A stretch of DNA of 64,000 nt from an uncultured Prevotella sp. (lineage in GTDB: Bacteria; Bacteroidota; Bacteroidia; Bacteroidales; Bacteroidaceae): positions 112,381 to 176,380 of the forward strand of contig CALUFA010000001.1 in the NCBI GenBank assembly GCA_944319795.1. The letters run 5' to 3'. Positions 17,943 to 27,093 of the stretch are shown piece after piece; the stretch's first letter is position 1, and the number at the start of each line of letters is the position of its first letter. The notes beneath the pieces were generated by a model. The model was not told the DNA's origin, did not search any database, and saw only the letters and a list, made by a program, of their open reading frames with translations. The position numbers were made by a program, and so were the translations under genes.

Positions 17943-19196
17943 TTAAATATGGAACCTATGCCGTTTCTTCGCCTTCCTCGGCGTGAACGGGCTGAAATTA
18001 TCTTGGGTGCCTTCGCTTGGACCTTTCCAATTCTTTACCGAAGCTCCGCCGTATGGCACGCCTCTGTATTGGGCGTAGCGCTGCCTGATGCGGTCTACGT
18101 AATCAACAGTCTCCGAGCCGCGCATGTATCCGTATTTTACGACGGGGTCGCTGTAATAACGTTTGTCCTCGAGGCACAGCACATAGTAAGCCACGTTGCG
18201 CCAGCTGTTTGGGTTCTTGCCGTTCTTGCGCGCAAGGGCCATTGCGTCTTGGATGTGATAGTATCCTCCGTTGTATGCTGCGAGTACGAAGAGCTGGCGC
18301 TCGGCGGCGTTCGTTACATTGCGGAAGTGCCCTGAAAGTTCCTTTATATAGTTGGCTGCGGCTCTAATGTTTTGCTCAGGGTTGTAAATATCCGAGCGCG
18401 GAAGCCCTAAATGGTCGGCCGTGGTCGGCATAATCTGCATCAGGCCGCATGCTCCGGTCCATGAACGGGCTTTCGGGTCGAAACACGATTCTTGGTAACA
18501 TTGTGCCGCCATGAGGCGCCAGTCCCACCGTGCCACGGGTGCATATTTCTTAAATAAATGGTCGTAATGCGAGATTACGCCCCCGGCCCTGTTCAGGAAC
18601 GGGGCGTAGACGTGTCTCCTGACGCTGCGCGTCGAGAATATGTAGCTTTCTTCACCTTTTATCTTTGCGAACAACGAAGGCTTGAACCATGCGTTCAAAC
18701 TGTCGGCCAGTTCCTTGTTCTCACCTGACACAGCCCATTGTACGCCCAAAGAGTCAACCCCTGCGCCGCAGAATATCAGTTTGTTGTCGGTTTTCAACGC
18801 CTTGGGCAGCGGAAAGGCTATCAAGTCTCCGTCGCCGTTTTCGAGCCGGTTGACCATTTCGGCCGTGTCCTTGCACAGCTCGACTCTGACGGATACGCCG
18901 AGTTTGCGTGCGAAATCCTCGCACAGCAGGTATTGCGTACCCATTCCGCGGCCACGATAGTCGTAATAAGTCTCAGGCCCAGACATTGTTAGGACTATCA
19001 GTTCACCGTTGCTCACGATGTCGCCTACGGTGAAACTGCCGTCTTGGGGAATGGTGTCTACCATGACTTCCCCCCACGGAGTGACTATTTTGTCTTTCTT
19101 CTCGTCGGAGCATGATGTAAAGAAGGATACGAAAAGAAGCGCTGGGATAAAATATGAAGGAAACGGCAGACGCTGTGTCCTACCGAATTTATGCAT
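17943..19196 (-). CDS. mltF: MltF-like membrane-bound lytic murein transglycosylase
   Basis: Cleaves peptidoglycan glycan strands to 1,6-anhydro ends. It looks like a lipoprotein: the hydrophobic SYFIPALLFVSFFTSC ends in a Cys before a polar stretch. A periplasmic solute-binding (SBP_bac_3-like) domain spans the middle. The C-terminal SLT domain has the catalytic Glu in CYQESCFDP, then GACGLMQIMPTTA and AAYNGG. A start 14 codons upstream (19238) is possible; I prefer the ATG at 19196 because it places the signal peptide normally. It faces maeB at the 3' end. Confidence 0.92.
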   Translation of the reverse strand: MHKFGRTQRLPFPSYFIPALLFVSFFTSCSDEKKDKIVTPWGEVMVDTIPQDGSFTVGDIVSNGELIVLTMSGPETYYDYRGRGMGTQYLLCEDFARKLGVSVRVELCKDTAEMVNRLENGDGDLIAFPLPKALKTDNKLIFCGAGVDSLGVQWAVSGENKELADSLNAWFKPSLFAKIKGEESYIFSTRSVRRHVYAPFLNRAGGVISHYDHLFKKYAPVARWDWRLMAAQCYQESCFDPKARSWTGACGLMQIMPTTADHLGLPRSDIYNPEQNIRAAANYIKELSGHFRNVTNAAERQLFVLAAYNGGYYHIQDAMALARKNGKNPNSWRNVAYYVLCLEDKRYYSDPVVKYGYMRGSETVDYVDRIRQRYAQYRGVPYGGASVKNWKGPSEGTQDNFSPFTPRKAKKRHRFHI

Positions 19197-19302
19197 GAAG
19201 ATGCCTTTTATCAATGTGTGAAAAACCTTGCCGGGCATGGCTGATATGTTGGAATACTTTGTTCGTATAACGCTGTTTGGGCGTACAAAATTACAATAAT
19301 TC

Positions 19303-19333
19303 TTGCAAATGCGCTTGAAAAGGAGTATATTTG
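19303..19333 (+). promoter_or_regulatory. Promoter of trmD
   Basis: TTG (19303-19305), 20 nt, then TATATTTG (19326-19333), the standard spacing. A minus-strand TAATTTTG lies nearby (19286-19293) and may serve the transglycosylase gene. Confidence 0.75.
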
Positions 19334-19396
19334 CATGAATTATTTAAGAAAAGTAACAAGACCGAAGCGTTGAGACATCCAAATTAACAAATAACA

Positions 19397-20092
19397 ATGA
19401 GAATTGACATTATCACCGTTCTGCCCGAGATGATTGAGGGGTTTGTCCATGAGTCCATACTCGCCAGGGCGCAAAAGAAGGGCTTGGCAGAAATACACCT
19501 GCATAATTTACGCGACTATTCTACTGACAAATGGCGCCGCGTAGACGATTATCCTTACGGAGGTTTCGCCGGCATGGTAATGCAGTGCGAGCCTATCGAC
19601 AGGGCCATTTCCGCCCTGAAAGCAGAGAGGGAGTACGACGAGGTTATCTATACGTCGCCTGACGGCGAGCAGTTCAATCAGCATGTAGCCAACGATTTAT
19701 CGCTTATGGGCAACCTGATTATCCTTTGCGGCCATTACAAAGGCATTGACCAACGTGTTCGCGACCATCTGATAACACGCGAGATAAGCATCGGCGATTA
19801 TGTGCTTACAGGCGGCGAGCTTGCCGCCGCCGTAATGGCCGACGCCATAGTGAGGCTTGTACCGGGCGTTATCAGCGACGACCAAAGCGCCCTTTCCGAC
19901 TGTTTCCAAGACGACATGCTCTCTGCTCCGATTTACACGAGGCCTGCCGATTATAAAGGTTGGCGTGTGCCAGACATACTGTTGAGCGGCAACGAAGCTA
20001 AGATTAAGGATTGGGAGATTGAGCAGAGTTATGAGCGTACCAAGCGGTTGCGCCCCGATTTGCTTGATAAGCGTGGCATTGACGCCCGATAA
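19397..20092 (+). CDS. trmD: tRNA (guanine-37-N1)-methyltransferase TrmD
   Basis: Methylates G37 next to the anticodon and prevents frameshifting. At 231 aa it has the family length. SPOUT knot motifs are present: [11 protein letters not shown] at the N-terminus, [23 protein letters not shown] and [17 protein letters not shown] in the SAM-binding knot. It stands apart from the rpsP-rimM-rplS context it has in many bacteria, as is common in Bacteroidota. The DUF805 gene begins 41 nt later. Confidence 0.96.
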   Translation: MRIDIITVLPEMIEGFVHESILARAQKKGLAEIHLHNLRDYSTDKWRRVDDYPYGGFAGMVMQCEPIDRAISALKAEREYDEVIYTSPDGEQFNQHVANDLSLMGNLIILCGHYKGIDQRVRDHLITREISIGDYVLTGGELAAAVMADAIVRLVPGVISDDQSALSDCFQDDMLSAPIYTRPADYKGWRVPDILLSGNEAKIKDWEIEQSYERTKRLRPDLLDKRGIDAR

Positions 20093-20133
20093 TTATGTGT
20101 AAAGAACTTGTATAACTATAAAACTAAGCAATT

Positions 20134-20664
20134 ATGGAGAATTACAATTACAGGAAACTGCCGGCAATGGATTTCGGCGAATCCGTAAGCCGTGTGTTGA
20201 ACAACTTGCTAAACTTCAATGGCCGTGCACGCCGTTCCGAGTTATGGTGGTACTTCTTAGCCTATTCCCTCGTTTCCATTGTGGCGGGATTCGTGCTGAG
20301 CGGATTCCCAATAGTTGTGGCGATAATGGGTACGTTGCTGCAGCTTTCGCTGTGGGCGGTTACCGTGCGGCGCCTTCACGATCGCGGACACAGCGGCATT
20401 TGGGTGGCCGTTGCCATATTAACAAGCGTGTTCATGCAATTTTACATCGTTGGAAGCGGTTACTACGAGGCCGTTACGGCCGTCAATCCCGACATGGACG
20501 CCGCCATGGCAGCGCTGCGTGGGCCCGTGTTCCCGATAGCCGGCTTGGTGTCGTTTGTGGTGAACATCACAATATTCGTATTCTGCATCCTTGACGGAAA
20601 GCCGGAACCAAACAAATACGGATTGTCGCCAAAGTATGTCTTGGAAGACGGGGTTGAGATTTAA
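20134..20664 (+). CDS. DUF805 family inner-membrane protein
   Basis: 176 aa with about four membrane segments (roughly 40-60, 62-84, 90-112, 131-153). The DUF805 hallmarks are visible: NFNGRARRSELWWYFLAY before the first helix, TVRRLHDRGHSGIWV, and a C-terminal LDGKPEPNKYGLSPKY. Function is unknown in the family. It follows trmD closely and ends in its own terminator. Confidence 0.9.
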   Translation: MENYNYRKLPAMDFGESVSRVLNNLLNFNGRARRSELWWYFLAYSLVSIVAGFVLSGFPIVVAIMGTLLQLSLWAVTVRRLHDRGHSGIWVAVAILTSVFMQFYIVGSGYYEAVTAVNPDMDAAMAALRGPVFPIAGLVSFVVNITIFVFCILDGKPEPNKYGLSPKYVLEDGVEI

Positions 20665-20685
20665 TACCTTTTTATAATTGGTCGG

Positions 20686-20727
20686 GGCCGGGCAAAGGAG
20701 TCGTTAGCTCCTAATGCCCGGCCTTTT
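20686..20727 (+). terminator. Rho-independent terminator after the DUF805 gene
   Basis: A perfect 9-bp stem (GGCCGGGCA with TGCCCGGCC), an inner AGGAG/CTCCT extension, then TTTT. It ends three bases before the convergent mfd stop codon. Confidence 0.88.
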
Positions 20728-20729
20728 CG

Positions 20730-23700
20730 TTATTTGATTTCCCTCAAAACGCTTACGGCATCTTCGACCGAAACCACGCCCTTCACAATCATCATCCTTT
20801 TGCCTGCCACCTCCTTCAGGTTGCACCTACGGGGATTGGCTCCAATGTAATTGATTACTGCATCGAAAGCCTTGCTCTTATAATATGCACTCATCGGGTT
20901 CGACACGAACTGCATCCGCATTTGCCCCAGCCTTAATATTATCTTCTCGCAGCCGAGGCTTTTGCCTATGCGGCGCAACGGAACGACTTGCATCAACTCC
21001 CAACCTTCACGCGGAACGGGGCCGAATCGGTCTTCCAACCGCGCCTTGTAACGTTCAAGGCTGTCGTCGTCGGTTATGCTGTCAAGCTCACGGTAGAGCA
21101 ACATACGTTCGCTGCTGCTCGGCACGTACTGGTCGGGCAGGTACATCTCAAGGTCGCTTTCTATTGCGCAATCCTCGACAAACTCACCTCCGCCTACTTC
21201 AATTCCGCTTTCAATATCGTCTTCATACATATCTGCGAACTCGTCGTTCTTCAGTTCGGTGACGGCTTGGTTGAGTATTTTTTGGTAAGTCTCATAGCCG
21301 AGGTCTTCCATGAATCCGCTTTGTTCAGCGCCCAACAGGTTGCCTGCACCACGTATATCGAGGTCTTGCATAGACAGGTTGAAACCGCTGCCGAGTTCGG
21401 AGAATGTCTCAAGTGCCTCGAGCCTGCGGCGTGCTTCCTGTGAAAGATACTGCTTGGGCGGCGCCAACAGATAGCAGAACGCCTTGCGGTTGCTGCGCCC
21501 TACGCGGCCTCTCATCTGGTGAAGGTCTGACAACCCGAAGCGGTGGGCGTCGTTGATTATGATGGTGTTTGCGTTGCTTATGTCTATACCGTTCTCGACT
21601 ATGGTGGTCGACAGCAGCACGTCGTAATCGTAATTGATGAATCCCATAAGGATTTTCTCAAGCTCTTCCGGTTTCATCCTGCCGTGGGCTACGGCCACAC
21701 GCGCATCCGGAACGTATTTCTGAATCATCGAGGCAATCTCGGGAAGCGAGCTTATGCGGTCGTTCACGAAGAACACCTGGCCGTTGCGGCTCATCTCGAA
21801 GTTTATCGCGTCGGCAACGACTTCCTTGTCAAACGTATGCACCTCCGTGCTGACAGGGTACCGGTTAGGGGGCGGAGTCTGTATTATGCTCATGTCGCGT
21901 GCGCCCATAAGTGAGAACTGCAGTGTGCGTGGAATTGGCGTTGCGCTCATTGTAAGCGTGTCGACGTTGGTCTTCATTTTCCTTAGTTTCTCCTTGACTG
22001 CCACCCCGAACTTCTGTTCCTCGTCGATGATGAGCAGTCCGAGGTCGTGGAATTTTACCGCCTTGCCTATCAGTTTGTGCGTGCCGACGATAATGTCGAT
22101 CCGCCCTGCCTCGAGGTCGGCCATCACCTCCTTTGTTTGTTTGGCGCTGCGAGCGCGCGACAGATAGTCAACGCGCACGGGTAAGTCTTTCAGCCGTTTG
22201 GAGAAAGTCTGGTAATGTTGGTAAGCTAGGACGGTTGTCGGCACGAGCACGGCCACCTGTTTAGAGTCGCACGCTGCCTTGAACGCCGCGCGTATGGCCA
22301 CCTCGGTCTTGCCGAAACCCACGTCGCCGCAAACAAGGCGGTCCATTGGGCGCTGGCTTTCCATGTCGGCCTTAACGTCGTTGGTGGCCTTAAGCTGGTC
22401 GGGCGTGTCCTCGTAGATGAACGAGGCTTCAAGCTCATGCTGCATGAAGTTGTCTGCACTGAAGGCGAATCCACGTTCGTGTCGGCGTGCGGCATATAGC
22501 TTTATCAGGTCGCGCGCTATGTCTTTTATCTTTTTCTTCGTGCGTTCCTTCAGCCTGTCCCACGCCCCTGTGCCGAGGGTGCTCAGGCGTGGCGGCGTGT
22601 CTGAGTCCTTGCGCTTGTATTTGGATATTTTGTAGAGCGAGTGGATGCTTACGTCCACTTTATCATTGTTTTGGTAAATAATCCTTATTACCTCTTGATA
22701 GCTGTCGCCTGAGGGCACCCTCACCAATCCTGCGAACCGCCCGATGCCGTAATCAACGTGTACGATGTAGTCGCCGGGTTCCATTTCCTGCAACTCTTTC
22801 ATTGTAAGCGCCATCTTGCCGGCGCGCGCCACGTCGGACCTCAGACTGTACTTATGGAATCTGTCAAATATCTGATGGTCGGTGAACAGGCATGCCTTGA
22901 GCCTGTTGTCGGCGTATCCGGCGTGAAGGGTCTTGTCCACGGGCGTAAATTCCGGGCACGGACCGCCGTTAATCTTGCGTTCGTCGCTGCAGAGAATTTC
23001 CTTAAGTCGCTCGTTCTGCTTGGCACTGTCGGCCAGCACATATATTTTGTAACCTTTCAACGAGTAATCCTCGAGGGTGCGTGCAAGCAGGTCGAAGTTC
23101 TTGTGAAACAGCGGCTGTGGCGTAACGTCGAGCTTGAGCACGGCCTGGGGCTCGTCCGTCGGCGCCGCGCCGAACTCTATACGGCGCAACTTGTCGGCGC
23201 TGTCGGCGAACTTGGAGCCGGTCATCAAGGCGGCCTCCGCCTTAAGTTCCTTCTCGGCCTCGTGGCGTTCCATTTCGGTCAGGCCCTCCAGGCGCTCGGT
23301 TACGGCCTGCCGCGTGAAGCCCTCACGGTAAACTTGGTCGATACGTTCACGGCAATAGTGATAATCCTTGACGAAAAGCACGGAGCCGGCAGGCAAAAAT
23401 TCAATGAACGGCACTTTGCCGCCAGCGGCCCCGCCCAGTTCGGGCACAATCTCAATCCTGTCGCGCTTGTCGCGCGACAATTGGCTTTGCACTTCGAAAG
23501 TCCTTATCGAATCAACCTCGTCGCCGAAGAAATCGATGCGGAAAGGGTATTCGCTGCTGTAAGAGAATACGTCCATTATGCTGCCGCGCACGGCGAACTG
23601 GCCAGGCTCGTACACGTAATCAACCTCCGTGAATCCCCATTCCCTTATCTGCCGGGCCAGTCCCGCTGCGTCGTGAACTTCGCCGACGCCTACCGACACC

Positions 23701-24140
23701 GTGCGTTCGCCCATGCGCCGGGGCGACACAACTAATTCGCCAAGCGCCTCGGGATGGGTGACTATGTAAAGAGTACCGCCGCCGTTGGCAGTCCTTCCGA
23801 GCAGGCGTCCCATAACTTCTGTGCGCAGGATCTCGCTGGCCGGGTCGCGTTGGGCGTATTTTACTTGCCTTCTGAACGATGAGGGGAAGAACAGCACGTC
23901 GGTTCCGCCGAGCATCTGAACAAGGTCGTGGTAGAAATATCCGGCCTGCTCGGCGTCGTCGAGTACGAACACGCCCACGCCGTCGAACTTACCAGCAGTT
24001 CCTGCCGCCAGCACGGCTAAGGCCGAACCGGCGGCTCCGCCGACGTATCCACGTTTTACATCCCCGTCGGCCAGTATCTTAAGGAAAGCCTCCGCCTGTG
24101 CCGAAGCGGCCGTCATGTCAAGCAACTCTGAAATCTTCAT
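20730..24140 (-). CDS. mfd: Transcription-repair coupling factor Mfd
   Basis: Removes RNA polymerase stalled at lesions and recruits UvrA. At 1136 aa all parts are visible: UvrB-like N-terminus (GSIMDVFSYSSEYPFRIDFFG), RNAP-interaction domain (DYIVHVDYGIGRFAGL), SF2 translocase with Walker A GDVGFGKTE (about 604-612), IIDEEQKFGV (about 703-712), SATPIPRTL and QMRGRVGRS, plus the C-terminal TRCF domain. It adds to the repair genes concentrated in this part of the window. A large plus-strand open frame opposite it (22758-23735) is a codon-bias shadow. Confidence 0.97.
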   Translation of the reverse strand: MKISELLDMTAASAQAEAFLKILADGDVKRGYVGGAAGSALAVLAAGTAGKFDGVGVFVLDDAEQAGYFYHDLVQMLGGTDVLFFPSSFRRQVKYAQRDPASEILRTEVMGRLLGRTANGGGTLYIVTHPEALGELVVSPRRMGERTVSVGVGEVHDAAGLARQIREWGFTEVDYVYEPGQFAVRGSIMDVFSYSSEYPFRIDFFGDEVDSIRTFEVQSQLSRDKRDRIEIVPELGGAAGGKVPFIEFLPAGSVLFVKDYHYCRERIDQVYREGFTRQAVTERLEGLTEMERHEAEKELKAEAALMTGSKFADSADKLRRIEFGAAPTDEPQAVLKLDVTPQPLFHKNFDLLARTLEDYSLKGYKIYVLADSAKQNERLKEILCSDERKINGGPCPEFTPVDKTLHAGYADNRLKACLFTDHQIFDRFHKYSLRSDVARAGKMALTMKELQEMEPGDYIVHVDYGIGRFAGLVRVPSGDSYQEVIRIIYQNNDKVDVSIHSLYKISKYKRKDSDTPPRLSTLGTGAWDRLKERTKKKIKDIARDLIKLYAARRHERGFAFSADNFMQHELEASFIYEDTPDQLKATNDVKADMESQRPMDRLVCGDVGFGKTEVAIRAAFKAACDSKQVAVLVPTTVLAYQHYQTFSKRLKDLPVRVDYLSRARSAKQTKEVMADLEAGRIDIIVGTHKLIGKAVKFHDLGLLIIDEEQKFGVAVKEKLRKMKTNVDTLTMSATPIPRTLQFSLMGARDMSIIQTPPPNRYPVSTEVHTFDKEVVADAINFEMSRNGQVFFVNDRISSLPEIASMIQKYVPDARVAVAHGRMKPEELEKILMGFINYDYDVLLSTTIVENGIDISNANTIIINDAHRFGLSDLHQMRGRVGRSNRKAFCYLLAPPKQYLSQEARRRLEALETFSELGSGFNLSMQDLDIRGAGNLLGAEQSGFMEDLGYETYQKILNQAVTELKNDEFADMYEDDIESGIEVGGGEFVEDCAIESDLEMYLPDQYVPSSSERMLLYRELDSITDDDSLERYKARLEDRFGPVPREGWELMQVVPLRRIGKSLGCEKIILRLGQMRMQFVSNPMSAYYKSKAFDAVINYIGANPRRCNLKEVAGKRMMIVKGVVSVEDAVSVLREIK

Positions 24141-24245
24141 GCAAAATCCAAATAATAGTCTTTATCTTCCGAGGCGGTATCAGCTCCGTTGAAGCGTTGC
24201 GCTTCCGTGCGCATGCTTACGCCGTGCGCCACGTTTGCCGCCCGG

Positions 24246-24253
24246 CAAAGGTA
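24246..24253 (-). promoter_or_regulatory. -7 box for mfd
   Basis: TACCTTTG on the minus strand, about 106 nt before the start codon. No good -33 TTG is seen. Confidence 0.5.
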
Positions 24254-24524
24254 ATATTTTTATTCCATATAAAGATATAACGCGGCGATTGTTTACATCT
24301 TATACTTACTGATCAGGGCTTAACAGTAACATACAGGCATGTTTGTCTGCCAACCGTACAGTGAATTTGGATTTTACATAAAGACAGGATGAAGGGCTTT
24401 TATGGTAACATAATGTCAAAAAGAATTTGTCGGTTGTATCTCGTAAAATAGGAGTTCAGACTTTCCCTATGCGGCGTTCGTAACGGCAAGACAAGCATAA
24501 CCGGTCGTGAAAACAGGCCGTTCA

Positions 24525-24625
24525 CATTCCCAAAGACGGCATATTGCATTCCCAAAGACGGCATATTGCTCGGCAAAACGTATGCTATGTCAAGGCAAAA
24601 GGGGGCATAATAAGGCTAAAACATA
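24525..24625. repeat. 22-nt repeat array with two identical units (copy 3)
   Basis: The 22-nt unit at 24525-24546 is repeated perfectly at 24547-24568. The A-tract register continues: the base after each A-tract is at 24535, 24557, 24579 and 24601, then one base off at 24622. Later units are degenerate. The core AAAGACGGC links it to copies 2 and 4. Confidence 0.8.
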
Positions 24626-24910
24626 GGCTTTTGTATCATATTATGCGCTGAATTTATGCACAAAATTTGACGTATGATTGTAAAACGCATAATTACATGT
24701 AGTTAAACTTGCACACCCAGAATCGGCTCATATCCGTGAAAACGTATGAATTTTCCAAACGAGGCCGTTGTAGGACGTCAAACAAAATCAGTGTGCAACC
24801 TAACAGCCGGTTCTTCATTGCAAATTGTAAAAGTTACCGACGTCAGTCAGACAATGCCGCCTACAATAAAAAATAATGATTCTTTCAATATGGATTGTTG
24901 AAAATACTTG

Positions 24911-24918
24911 TATATTTG
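24911..24918 (+). promoter_or_regulatory. -7 box at the 5' end of the DUF5686 gene
   Basis: TATATTTG overlaps the longest possible reading frame (TTG at 24908). If it is used, translation must begin downstream, at GTG 24923 or later, with almost no leader. Confidence 0.5.
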
Positions 24919-24922
24919 CATT

Positions 24923-26962
24923 GTGAAACCTGTTATAAGCATATTGTTGCTGTGCTTGACGGCCATGCTGCCTGCTTGCGCATTGGGAGCCGTCGCCCCG
25001 GTTTGGGCCGATTCGCTCGTGCTCGGGCGCGTGTTGGCTTACAGGCGGAGCATGCCCGTAGAGGCCGACGGAATACACACCAACGTTTACGTAAGGTATC
25101 ACCTTAAGACCGAGCGGCGCAACTTTACGCTGATGGCCGTGCCGTCGATGTATGCCGTATCGCGCGGCCGCAGGGAGTACGCAGGCGAAAGTTACAGCAC
25201 GCTCTACATTATGGACAACCGGATTAAGCGCGCCGTAAGACGTATAAACATAGGCACCATACCGAGGCATAAGACGGCAATGGAGACCGTTATGAAATAT
25301 CTGACGCCCGACGTTTACGCCGTTACGATGCTCGACAACCAGCTGCTTTCGCCGTTCAACCGCCACAATGTTGGGCTTTACAGGTATGTAGTGACGCGCC
25401 TGACGGCTGGCAGGGCTGAAATAGTGTTCAGGCCGAGGCGCCGCAACACGCAACTGATAAGCGGCTCGGCCATAGTCGACGGTGTGACGGGACGTATAGT
25501 GCGGATAGAGTTCAGGGGCGAATACGACATGGTAAGGTTCAGGGTCAGCGCAGTGATGGGCTCATCGGGGCTGCGCTCGCTGATGCCGAAGACGTGCGAC
25601 ATCGAGGCCGTATTCCGTTTTATGGGCAATAGGATAAGTTCGACTTACCATTCGGTGTTCGACAACCCGGTGTCGTTGCCCGATACGGTGGTCGGCTCCC
25701 ACGACGAAAGGCTGATGGCTGAAGTTAGGCCCGAGCCGCTGCCGCCGGATATGAGGCGTGTGTATGCTGCCGCTAATGCCGACCGACGTATTGAAGCGGC
25801 TGAGTCGGATGGCGGCAAGGAAGAAGGCAAAGTATGGAAAAAAGTGTTATGGGACTCGTTTGGCGACTATGTTGTGAATAAGACGAGCGGCCGGTTCGGA
25901 GCCGACGGCCGGGGGGCGTTCAGGATATCGCCCGTGTTAAGTCCGTTGTACTTAGGTTACAGTGGCCGCCGTGGACTTACTTATAAGGTAGAACTGAACG
26001 GAAGTTACAGGTTTTCTGAGTCAAGCGACGTGTCGTTGGGTTTCGACGGTGGCTATTCGTTCAAGCAACGGCAGTTTTATTTCAAAGTGCCGTTGCGCTT
26101 TAATTTCAACAGGCGTCGCGGTGGGTTCGTCGGCGTGGAGGTGGGTAACGGCAACAGGATAACCAACTCGGATATAGTCGACCAGGTTAAGAACGAGTCG
26201 CTCGACTCGCTCGACTGGGAAGGGATGAACCTCGATTATTTCAAGGACTTCTACGTTAAGCTGGTCGGCAATTACGACTTGTCGGACAAATGGAGCGTTC
26301 AGCCGGGCTTGGTGTTCCACCGGCGTTCGGCCGTAGATCACGGCGGATTCGAGCTGGCCGGCCGTCCGGCTGTTTACTATTCGTTTGCGCCGTCGTTGCA
26401 GGTACAGTTCCGCCCGGCCGGGTGGGAAGGCCCCGTGCTTACGACGGATTATGAACGGGGCGTAAAGGCCGGCAAGGCCGACATGGAATATGAACGCTTT
26501 GAGCTCGATCTTTCTTGGAAGAAACGGTTGCGCACGCTCAGGAGCCTGTCGCTAAGGGTAGGCGCAGGTTTGTACACGTCGAAAAGCCGCGAATCTTATT
26601 TCCTCGACTATGTGAACTTCAGGGAGGAGAACATCCCAGGCGGATGGAACGACGACTGGACGGGCGAGTTCCAATTATTGGACGGCAACTGGTATAACGC
26701 CTCGGAGTATTACGCCCGAGCCAACGTTACTTACGAATCGCCGCTGATGCTGTTGTCGAGAATCCCCTTTGTCGGACGGCTTATGGAGATGGAGCGCGTG
26801 TATGCCAACGCGCTGGTGGTGGAGCGGTTGTATCCTTACGTAGAGTGCGGATACGGGTTTACCAACCGTTTTTTCTCTATGGGTGTGTTCGTTGCGGCTC
26901 GTAACGACGGGTTTGCCGGCATCGGTTGCCGCTTCGGCTTCGAGCTGTTTAGGGATTGGTGA
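24923..26962 (+). CDS. DUF5686-family outer-membrane beta-barrel protein
   Basis: About 680 aa, function unknown. A signal peptide (KPVISILLLCLTAMLPACALG) is followed by a periplasmic region with family-like segments SGSAIVDGVTGRIVRIEF and FDNPVSLPDTVVG. From about residue 280 alternating aromatic strands suggest an outer-membrane barrel (GSYRFSESSDVSLGFDGGYS, RFNFNRRRGGFVG) ending in GIGCRFGFELFRDW. Most DUF5686 proteins have an N-terminal carboxypeptidase-like domain, which I do not see here. I chose GTG 24923 over TTG 24908 because a -7 box overlaps the TTG. Codons are more GC-rich than in the neighbours. Confidence 0.75.
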   Translation: MKPVISILLLCLTAMLPACALGAVAPVWADSLVLGRVLAYRRSMPVEADGIHTNVYVRYHLKTERRNFTLMAVPSMYAVSRGRREYAGESYSTLYIMDNRIKRAVRRINIGTIPRHKTAMETVMKYLTPDVYAVTMLDNQLLSPFNRHNVGLYRYVVTRLTAGRAEIVFRPRRRNTQLISGSAIVDGVTGRIVRIEFRGEYDMVRFRVSAVMGSSGLRSLMPKTCDIEAVFRFMGNRISSTYHSVFDNPVSLPDTVVGSHDERLMAEVRPEPLPPDMRRVYAAANADRRIEAAESDGGKEEGKVWKKVLWDSFGDYVVNKTSGRFGADGRGAFRISPVLSPLYLGYSGRRGLTYKVELNGSYRFSESSDVSLGFDGGYSFKQRQFYFKVPLRFNFNRRRGGFVGVEVGNGNRITNSDIVDQVKNESLDSLDWEGMNLDYFKDFYVKLVGNYDLSDKWSVQPGLVFHRRSAVDHGGFELAGRPAVYYSFAPSLQVQFRPAGWEGPVLTTDYERGVKAGKADMEYERFELDLSWKKRLRTLRSLSLRVGAGLYTSKSRESYFLDYVNFREENIPGGWNDDWTGEFQLLDGNWYNASEYYARANVTYESPLMLLSRIPFVGRLMEMERVYANALVVERLYPYVECGYGFTNRFFSMGVFVAARNDGFAGIGCRFGFELFRDW

Positions 26963-26989
26963 TGTTTTTAATTGGGAACATGGGTTCAA

Positions 26990-27063
26990 GAATGAAGAAT
27001 TATGATTACCTTTGTAGCGAAAACGAGGATAGCTGAAACAGGAGTAATCCTAATTATCCATTC
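26990..27063 (+). repeat. 20-bp inverted repeat with 34-nt interior at the AddA-like gene promoter
   Basis: The left arm (26990-27009) and right arm (27044-27063) match at 16 of 20 positions and the interior (27010-27043) is exactly 34 nt. The arm shares AATTATGATTAC with the uvrD element and the interiors match at about 18 of 34 positions, so the two elements look homologous. The -7 box TACCTTTG straddles the left arm boundary and faces the gene. Confidence 0.75.
27007..27014 (+). promoter_or_regulatory. -7 box for the AddA-like gene
   Basis: TACCTTTG, 79 nt before the ATG at 27094, at the edge of an inverted repeat. Confidence 0.55.
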
Positions 27064-27093
27064 CCGGTAATCCATCCTAAATTTGAAAAGATA

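Larger units (their letters stand above)
24141..24907. other. 767-nt divergent intergenic region between mfd and the DUF5686 gene
   Basis: No convincing gene. It contains the mfd -7 box (24246-24253), a 22-nt repeat array (24525-24625) and, at its right edge, the -7 box of the next gene. The rest is AT-rich and I see no clear structure in it. Confidence 0.7.

Noticed and set aside
22758-23735. 325-codon open frame on the plus strand
   Set aside because: Lies wholly opposite mfd, composition is a reverse-complement codon shadow, and no domain is recognisable.
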